From: Haloplanus salinarum
Lineage (GTDB): Archaea; Halobacteriota; Halobacteria; Halobacteriales; Haloferacaceae
Length of the DNA stretch: 64,000 nt
Direction of reading: 5' to 3'
Assembly: GCF_024498175.1 (NCBI RefSeq)
Contig: NZ_CP101823.1
Location: 1,302,001-1,366,000 of the forward strand
Shown: positions 58,363-64,000 of the stretch, in pieces
How positions within the stretch are numbered: the stretch's first letter is position 1
Layout: every line of letters starts with the position of its first letter
Made by a program: the position numbers and the translations under genes
Notes under the pieces: model-generated
The model's input: the letters and a program-made list of their open reading frames with translations, nothing else
Told to the model about the DNA's origin: nothing
Database searches by the model: none

Positions 58363-59538
58363 ATGTCCGAAACCGGAGCGCGGAGTAGCGAGTTGGTCGA
58401 GCTTGTGTCCGATCTGGTCAGCATCGAATCGGAGAACCCACCGGGAAACGAGAAACCGGCCGCCGAGTTCGTCGCAAACTGGTTCGAGGAGGAGGGTATC
58501 GAAGTGGAGACGGTCACCAAGCCGTTCGAGGACCGTCCACAGGTCGTCGCGCGGGTCGGCTCTGGCGACCCCACGCTGGTGCTAAACGGACACACCGACG
58601 TCTATCCGGCGGGTGATCGGTCGGGTTGGGACCACGATCCGTACGGGGCAGAGATCGAAGACGGGAAACTCTACGGTCGCGGGAGCGTCGACATGAAACT
58701 GGGTCTGTCCCTGGCGATGCTCACCGCGAAGAACCTGAAACCGGAGATAGAGTCGGGAGAGCTCGACGGATCGATCATCGTCCACGCGCCCATCGGACAG
58801 GAGACCGGGGATCCGGGAACGCTCGCGCTCATCGAGGAGGGGTACGCCGGGGACTATGCAGTGGTGTTGGAACCGACCCAGATGGAGACGGTCACCTCGA
58901 ACAAGGGGCTCGCCTGGTACGATATCACGGTCAACGGCGAGCCGGGACACTCCGCACGCCCGGACTCCGGAGTCAACGCGATCGAAGAGGCACACCCGCT
59001 CATCGGACGACTACTGGAGTACGACGCGGAACTGCGAGACCAGGATCACGAATTGGTCGGGCCGGGATACGCCAACCTGACACAGATCGAGGGTGGCCTG
59101 ACGGGCAACATGATCCCCGAGAAGATGACGCTGCGCATGGAGCGTCGGTTCTTCCCGAGCGAGACGGTCGAAGAGATGGACGAGGAGGTCGGCGCCCTCC
59201 TCGAGGAGATCGCCGCCGACAACGACCTCGACATCGAGTGGGAACGCGTGAGTTCGTACGAATCGACTGACGCACCGGTCGATTCGTACCCTGCTGAAGT
59301 GTTTCGGAACCACTCCAGCGACACCGCCGGCGTCTCGACGGAGCCAGCAGGGCGTCCATGGGCGGCCGATACGCGTTGGTTCATCAACCACACCGACGTG
59401 CCAGCGATCACGTGGGGGCCGGGGGACAGTGCCCAGTGTGGCCGTTACGACGAACATTTCGACATCGACGAGGCCGAAACTGGATTGGAAATCCTCCAGG
59501 ACGCGGCCCGAGAGATTATCACCACGGCCGAGGACTGA
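58363..59538 (+). CDS. M20-family metallohydrolase (ArgE/DapE-like)
   Basis: A 391-residue di-zinc hydrolase. LVLNGHTDVYPAGD supplies the first His/Asp, YGRGSVDMKLGL the bridging Asp, IGQETGDPGT the general-base Glu, VVLEPTQ the next ligand and GRYDEHFDID the final His. A lid domain lies at about 180-300 (NGEPGHSARPDSGVNAIEEA). The family removes acyl groups from amino acids (ArgE, DapE) or cleaves dipeptides. The ATG at 58363 fits a near-leaderless start 29 bp after TTTAACTCC. Its TGA shares the final A with MITE D. Confidence 0.9.
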   Translation: MSETGARSSELVELVSDLVSIESENPPGNEKPAAEFVANWFEEEGIEVETVTKPFEDRPQVVARVGSGDPTLVLNGHTDVYPAGDRSGWDHDPYGAEIEDGKLYGRGSVDMKLGLSLAMLTAKNLKPEIESGELDGSIIVHAPIGQETGDPGTLALIEEGYAGDYAVVLEPTQMETVTSNKGLAWYDITVNGEPGHSARPDSGVNAIEEAHPLIGRLLEYDAELRDQDHELVGPGYANLTQIEGGLTGNMIPEKMTLRMERRFFPSETVEEMDEEVGALLEEIAADNDLDIEWERVSSYESTDAPVDSYPAEVFRNHSSDTAGVSTEPAGRPWAADTRWFINHTDVPAITWGPGDSAQCGRYDEHFDIDEAETGLEILQDAAREIITTAED

Positions 59539-59618
59539 TACTGTTTATTGTAAGTCGTACCGGTGGTTCGCCAGCGTGGTCCGGCGAACCACCGGTACAC
59601 AGTTACAATAATCCGTAT
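59538..59618. mobile_element. Palindromic MITE-like element, copy D
   Basis: An 81-bp element, ATACTGTTTATTGTAAGTCG...CAGTTACAATAATCCGTAT, with inner stem ACCGGTGGTTCGCC...GGCGAACCACCGGT. Nearly identical to the reverse complement of copy C. Its first base is the last base of the M20 stop codon. As a 14-bp GC-rich stem right after a gene it may act as a terminator. Beyond it, 59619-60090 has no convincing gene; a 61-codon frame at 59845 is doubtful. Confidence 0.85.
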
Positions 59619-60090
59619 GAGGAGCCACCTCGTGTCGTCCGAACCGTCCGATCCCACGAAGCCGCAGACGGGGTTCGTCGCCGTAGCGAGGTGAGCGCGA
59701 CGACTTGTCATACAAGCCAACTGATTGCTAATCTGATAGGTGTGGTCGTTCTCGATATGACGCTACAGACGGGTTGATGCGACCAAGGCCGGGATCGCGC
59801 GGAATCCGTGTCGACCGACACCTCGGAAGCCCACCACGGCGAAGATGACGGCACAGCGATCCCGCATCGACGACGAACTGGCGACACTCGTCGACAAACT
59901 GGCATCGCGTGGGACCGGGAATCCGACCGGCAAGGAGCGGCGGGCCACCGACCCCGTGCCTGTCGTGGCGAACGGGACTCCTCGCCAACGTTCGGCGAGT
60001 GAGAGAGCTCGCATCTCGACGCACCGATAACAAAAGGAACCCGACAACGTCGTCGCGTATCTTTTTCCGGGTCGGTCGCTTCGTATGTGT

Positions 60091-61209
60091 ATGAACGATA
60101 CCGAACCGAGTCCCCCCGATAAACCGTCCGTAGAGGCGGTACTCGACCGTGTTCGAACACACGAGTTCCATCCCGTCGATGAAACGAACTTTACGGTCGA
60201 TCGGACGCTCGAGAAGCACGGTATAGCGGATCTCGACGACGACGATTGGCGAGTCCGACTGCTCGCCGTCCGCGACCTCGTCCGAGTCGGCGACACGAAC
60301 GCGTCCGACGTCGCCGTTGGGCTCGAGGACGACGACGTGCAGGTACGCTACGTGTGTGCAACGGCACTGGGGATTCTGCGAGCCCGGAGCGCGATCGAGT
60401 CGCTCGAACGGGTGGCCTGTCAGGATCCGAACGCGCTGGCGCGGTCGCAGGCGATGATCGCGCTGGGACAGATCGGTGCCACCCGGTCACTGGATCTACT
60501 CCGTGACCGGTACGCGAACGACGATTCGAAAGAGGTCCGCCATCGAGCCGAACTCTCGATCGACCGCATCGAAAAGGGCGCAGTAGCCGAACGCGAGGTG
60601 GAGGCTGCGTATCGAAATCTCGATGAGGACAGCTTCGAACAGCTGGCAGTCGGTGAGGCCGCGCCGCCGTTCGAACTGCCGGATACTGACGGGGGGACGT
60701 GGAACCTCGAGGACGCAATCGAAGACGGCGGGTGGACAGTCCTGATCTGGGTGTTCGCCGACTGGTGTCCCGTCTGCCACCGCGAGTTCGACGAACTGAT
60801 CGAACGTCGCGATGAGCTGGTGGAGGCGGACATCGACGTGGCGACGATCGAATGTCACGGCCGCTATCGCAGCCGAGTGATGGTCGGCCGGGAGTTCGAA
60901 CCCGAGTACTGGTTCGCCGAGGAGTCGTTCACCGAGTCGTACGCGGAGCAGATCTGGTGGCCCCACCTCCTCGACCGTGCGGGAGCGGTCGGTGCGAAGT
61001 ACGGCGTCGATCCGACGGCGTACGCCGTCCACGCCGAGTATATCAACCGTCCCTCGACGATCATCATCGATCGGACCGGAACCGTCCGTTTCGCGTATTA
61101 CGGAACATTTTGGGGGGATCGTCCGTCCATCGAGGACATCCTGGAAATGATCCGGTCGGAGGAGTTCGATTTCGAGCATCCGGAACGACGGCGGGTGACG
61201 TCCGGGTGA
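60091..61209 (+). CDS. HEAT-repeat and redoxin (thioredoxin-fold) fusion protein
   Basis: A 372-residue protein. Residues about 45-165 are HEAT-like repeats (DDDWRVRLLAVRDLVRVGDT, DDDVQVRYVCATALGILRAR, NALARSQAMIALGQIGATRS). Residues about 185-365 form a peroxiredoxin/TlpA-like redoxin domain (APPFELPDTDGGTWNLEDAI) with the catalytic CPVC at WVFADWCPVCHREFDELIE, and a C-terminal GTVRFAYYGTFWGDRPS typical of AhpC/TSA-like folds. No signal peptide, so cytoplasmic. The HEAT part probably docks partners. ATG at 60091 fits a TATA (ATCTTTTTC) near 60062; 60085 is possible. Confidence 0.85.
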   Translation: MNDTEPSPPDKPSVEAVLDRVRTHEFHPVDETNFTVDRTLEKHGIADLDDDDWRVRLLAVRDLVRVGDTNASDVAVGLEDDDVQVRYVCATALGILRARSAIESLERVACQDPNALARSQAMIALGQIGATRSLDLLRDRYANDDSKEVRHRAELSIDRIEKGAVAEREVEAAYRNLDEDSFEQLAVGEAAPPFELPDTDGGTWNLEDAIEDGGWTVLIWVFADWCPVCHREFDELIERRDELVEADIDVATIECHGRYRSRVMVGREFEPEYWFAEESFTESYAEQIWWPHLLDRAGAVGAKYGVDPTAYAVHAEYINRPSTIIIDRTGTVRFAYYGTFWGDRPSIEDILEMIRSEEFDFEHPERRRVTSG

Positions 61210-61250
61210 CACACCACGCTAGTGGAGCGCGCGAAACCAGTGTGGGGCGA

Positions 61251-61518
61251 GAGCGAACACCCGGCCCCGAGATGACGCTCGGTATTCGGATGAGTTTGGC
61301 TACGTTATCACGTTGATACACTACCTCAGATGTTGATAATTCGAACATCACTCGTTCGCGAGAAACGGTCCATGATCGGGGACGGAAGACCGGTCAGCGG
61401 CAAAGAGCCGAATCGGACCACGGTTGCCGAAACGGTGATTCGCAGCGACGAACAGCAGTTTCGGTACGCTGCCGGGATTCCGAAACCGATCGAAGGACCC
61501 CGTTCGGAACGTGGGTAA
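61251..61518 (+). pseudogene. Second decayed IS6-family transposase
   Basis: Plus-strand pieces ERTPGPEMTLGIRMSLATLS (compare QRTPEFAMRLGIQMHVAGLS) and, in another frame, NRTTVAETVIRSDEQQFRYA AG (compare NHVALDETVIRINDQQYWLY AA) identify an old IS6 transposase. The intervening HTH region has frameshifts and the 3' half is missing. The rest of 61210-61937 shows no gene apart from the rdfA promoter. Confidence 0.72.
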
Positions 61519-61937
61519 CCACGAGGCCCGATTTCATCGGACCCCCCTTCGACGAACCGCGAGGGAAACACGGATCGAATCGGTCGTCGTTCCCGTCGAT
61601 AGGCCGGAGGGTATTTTCAGCGGGGTTCGGTATAACCAAACTATTCTCAACTTACATTTCCGGGGATATATATCGTAGATTTTCGGTAGCGGTCCGAGCA
61701 ACGGACACGATGTGTGAGGGTCGAGCTATTGTGGGTGGTCGGAATCCAGCGATGCGGTCCGACCGTTCACGGTGATATGATTCGGAGTGGTGAACAATAA
61801 GCCGGATAGATCGTTCGATTCGTCCGAACACGCGAAGAGGATGGACGTTCAAGCCGCGATCGTCTCGTTCGGTACCATCGCGCTACCGAGGCATGTTGCA
61901 TTTATTTTATATACTTGGATCACGCATCTCGCGTGCA

Positions 61938-62573
61938 GTGACTGACGACGAGCACTCCGACTCGGAACGGAAATCGAGCAAAGTGGCCCGGCTGATCAAC
62001 GAGTACGGCCTCGGCGACTCGTTCGGTGATACACTCGAACGGCTGTGGACCGCCGATGGTGACCAACGTGAGAGTCTCCGCGATCTCGCGGATCGGTTCA
62101 ATCGGCGGCTCCTCGAGACGAACCTGCAGGCCGCCGGCGCGTCGACCGTCGACGGGGAACTCGAAAACCTCTATCGCCTCCTCACCGACGACGACGTGAG
62201 CAGCGGGATGCGGACGGAAGCACGTGCACGCCTCGAACGCGAGGGTGTCGAGATCGATCGGCTCGAGCGTGATTTCGTCACGTACCAAGCTATCCGGTCG
62301 TACCTGACCGAGTATCGTGGTGCGGAGTACGAACGACCATCCGAGAGCGAACGAGCCGATTCCGTTATCGAAACGATCCAACGTCTTCAGTCCCGACTGC
62401 GATCTATCGCCGAGGAAGGCTTGGAACGATTGCGCTCGACTGACAGACTCACGCTCGGTCGCTTCCGCTTGTTCGTCGACGTGGATGTCCTTTGTGAGGA
62501 GTGTGGGGCCCAGTATGGCGTCGTCGAGTTGTTCGAACGGGGCGGCTGTGACTGTGACCCCGACGAAGAATAG
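61938..62573 (+). CDS. rdfA: Rod-determining factor RdfA
   Basis: A 211-residue RdfA-family protein. SSKVARLINEYGLGDSFGDT LERLW, SLRDLADRFNRRLLETNLQA AG and YRLLTDDDVSSGMRTEARAR LEREGVEIDRLERDFVTYQA match the family core; CEECG...CDC at the C-terminus may bind zinc. In Haloferax, RdfA is needed for rod shape. I choose the GTG at 61938: TTTATTTTATATAC at 61899-61912 lies 25-38 bp upstream as a TATA box, so an ATG at 61893 would lie upstream of the transcript start. It meets the SMC-like gene stop to stop. Confidence 0.88.
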   Translation: MTDDEHSDSERKSSKVARLINEYGLGDSFGDTLERLWTADGDQRESLRDLADRFNRRLLETNLQAAGASTVDGELENLYRLLTDDDVSSGMRTEARARLEREGVEIDRLERDFVTYQAIRSYLTEYRGAEYERPSESERADSVIETIQRLQSRLRSIAEEGLERLRSTDRLTLGRFRLFVDVDVLCEECGAQYGVVELFERGGCDCDPDEE

Positions 62574-64000
62574 CTAGATCTCCGTCACTTGCGTGTGGTT
62601 GTCGTCGAGCGCCTGTGCGTCCTCGGGGAGCAAGGCGACGACGAGAAACTCCGCGTAATCGGCAACGTATTCGACTAGTGTGGCGATGCGCTCGGAGTCG
62701 ATCGCCTCCAGCGAGTCCAACAGCATGAACGGCACCGTCTCGTACACTTCGTGGACGAGATAGCCCGCGAGTGCGAACACCAAACCAGTTACCTCGCGTT
62801 CGCTCTCCGAGAGGTGATCGATCGTATCCTCGAACGTGGCGCCGCTGTCCGTACTCCGGACGATATGGAGTTCGAACATGGTTTTCTCGACGTTCCGACG
62901 ACCCTCGCGAACGGTGCGTTCGACTCGCTCGATCCAGATTCGTTCGAGGTTCTCGTAACCGAGGATATCGAGCACGGTCTCCATATGATCGTTGAACTCC
63001 GTGACGGCGTTCTCCTCGATCCGATCGATCTGCGTCCGGAGCTCTCGAAGCTCCGTGTTGATCTCGTCGCGCTGGGAACGGAGTTGCTCTTCCTCGGTCA
63101 GTCGGTCTTCGATGCTGCTGATCCGTTCCGTCACATCCTCGAGGTCGGATTCGAGTCGACCGAGTTCGAATTCCAACTGGTTCGCTTCTTTGTGTAGTCC
63201 GAGGATATCGTCGAAGTCCTCGGTCTCCAAGGTCTCGATTTCCGCTTCGAGGTCCTCGATGTCGCCGTTAAGTTGGTCGCGTTGCTCCCGCAGCGTCTCG
63301 AGTTGTGTTTCGCGATCCTCGATTTCGACCTCGATGTCGTCGAGCGTTCGCTCGAGGGTTTCCTTGCGCTGCTGTTGTTCCCGGTACGTCTCGCGTTCCT
63401 CTTTCAGTTGACTCAGCTCGGATTCGAGCGTCCGGATCGTCTCGAGTTTCTCCTGTCGAATCTCCCGAAGTTGGTCGAGCGTGGTCGTGATTCGATCGGT
63501 CTCGACGGAGGTACCGCAGGTCCAGCAGACCACCGTCTCGTCGACGAGAGCGTCCGTCACGGCACCATCCTCGTCGTCCAAGTGTTCCGTGACGACCCCG
63601 GTCTCCTGGAGTTGATCCTCGTTGAACTGGATGACGTCTTGGAGATCACTCACCTCGCGTTCGAGTGTCCCGATTCGCTCCCGCAGTCGCTCGATCTCCT
63701 GGTCGAGTTCGGCGTGTTCACCCATCGGCTCGTCGGGGAGCTCCTCGAGGTCGGTCTCTATCTCCCGCTGCTCGGCCGTGAGCGACTCGATGCTGTCCTG
63801 CTGGAGATCGATATTCGAGCGAACCCGCTCTAGCTCCGATCGCTTCTCGCGCAGATCGTCGAGTCGTGATTCGAGTTCCTGTTTCTCCGCCCGTGTCTTG
63901 TCGATGTCGGCGTCCAGTGCTTCGATCTCCGCCTCTTTGTCCTCGAGCTCCGCACGCTTCGTCTCGATATCGTCTTCGAGACGGCTACGCTTCCTTTCGA
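62574..64000 (-). CDS. Archaea-specific SMC-like ATPase (Sph-type), C-terminal part
   Basis: About 475 residues of a larger protein whose N-terminal head lies beyond 64000. Long heptad coiled coil runs through most of it, interrupted by a zinc-hook-like CWTC (63512-63535) flanked by VDETVV and GTSVETD. The C-terminal head shows the ABC-type signature HLSESEREVTGLVFALAGYL and Walker B-like PFMLLDSLEAID. This matches haloarchaeal SMC-like proteins encoded beside rdfA (Sph3 in Haloferax). The two stop codons abut with no gap (TAG then CTA). Confidence 0.87.
   Translation of the reverse strand, partial: ERKRSRLEDDIETKRAELEDKEAEIEALDADIDKTRAEKQELESRLDDLREKRSELERVRSNIDLQQDSIESLTAEQREIETDLEELPDEPMGEHAELDQEIERLRERIGTLEREVSDLQDVIQFNEDQLQETGVVTEHLDDEDGAVTDALVDETVVCWTCGTSVETDRITTTLDQLREIRQEKLETIRTLESELSQLKEERETYREQQQRKETLERTLDDIEVEIEDRETQLETLREQRDQLNGDIEDLEAEIETLETEDFDDILGLHKEANQLEFELGRLESDLEDVTERISSIEDRLTEEEQLRSQRDEINTELRELRTQIDRIEENAVTEFNDHMETVLDILGYENLERIWIERVERTVREGRRNVEKTMFELHIVRSTDSGATFEDTIDHLSESEREVTGLVFALAGYLVHEVYETVPFMLLDSLEAIDSERIATLVEYVADYAEFLVVALLPEDAQALDDNHTQVTEI

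Noticed and set aside
59845-60030. A 61-codon frame (starting MTAQRSRIDDELATLVDKL) between MITE D and the HEAT-redoxin gene
   Set aside because: The first 20 residues look plausible, but the rest is Arg/Pro-rich and ends without structure; there is no TATA box. It may be a gene remnant, but not enough to call.

Overview
The window is haloarchaeal (class Halobacteria). Proteins are strongly acidic, secreted proteins carry Tat-type twin-arginine signals with lipoboxes, and the family content is typical: HTH_10 regulators, HalOD1, a halocyanin-like protein, RdfA with an SMC-like partner, Orc1/Cdc6 and a haloarchaeal-type plasmid PolB. Intergenic regions are AT-richer, with archaeal TATA-like boxes close to start codons. 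Insertion sequences, broken genes, toxin-antitoxin genes and a partition plus replication module suggest a plasmid, megaplasmid or secondary-chromosome island rather than core chromosome. No rRNA, tRNA or CRISPR array was seen.

Layout. 0-5 kb: an IS200/IS605 element (tnpA intact, tnpB frameshifted), selO, a hicBA module bracketed by 92-bp direct repeats, and an IS6 element that truncates a neighbour. 5-12 kb: a compact minus-strand redox operon (ferritin-like DPSL, 2Fe-2S ferredoxin, DCC thiol oxidoreductase, small zinc finger) divergent from an HTH_10 regulator, a second IS6 copy with a perfect 8-bp target duplication, and cydAB. 13-16 kb: a Tfx-type regulator divergent from a tungstate/molybdate ABC transporter. 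17-32 kb: accessory DNA with vapBC, amidohydrolase, cupin, two universal stress proteins, two SLC13-type permeases, a TnpB element, msrA and decayed arsM, pitA, integrase and tnpB fragments.

32-45 kb is a replication and maintenance module: ParA with a small partner, a 13-bp-spaced iteron array, a cold-shock protein, a TRAM protein, Orc1/Cdc6, a wHTH/nucleotidyltransferase pair, a RecA-like/coiled-coil/DEDD-exonuclease operon, a wHTH/TumE-like pair and a family-B DNA polymerase. The same inverted repeat, TTAACYAACA-N19-21-TGTTGGTTAA, lies upstream of the Orc1/Cdc6 gene, the RecA-like operon and polB, about 100-130 bp before their TATA-like boxes. This is the strongest candidate for an undescribed system here: a coordinated replication regulon or dispersed origin elements.

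45-64 kb: secreted beta-propeller and halocyanin-like proteins, HalOD1, then a catabolic cluster (SSS symporter, small membrane partner, M24 enzyme, DUF1989, ureohydrolase, IclR regulator, M20 hydrolase) that could process a guanidino compound. It ends with a HEAT-redoxin fusion and the cell-shape pair rdfA and an SMC-like gene, which runs off the right edge.

Two repeat families link the regions: five palindromic MITE-like elements of about 80 bp with conserved ends and variable cores, and a 35-92 bp repeat with the core ATACAGCGCGCGAAT at seven loci. Four IS6 transposase copies are visible, two intact and two decayed.
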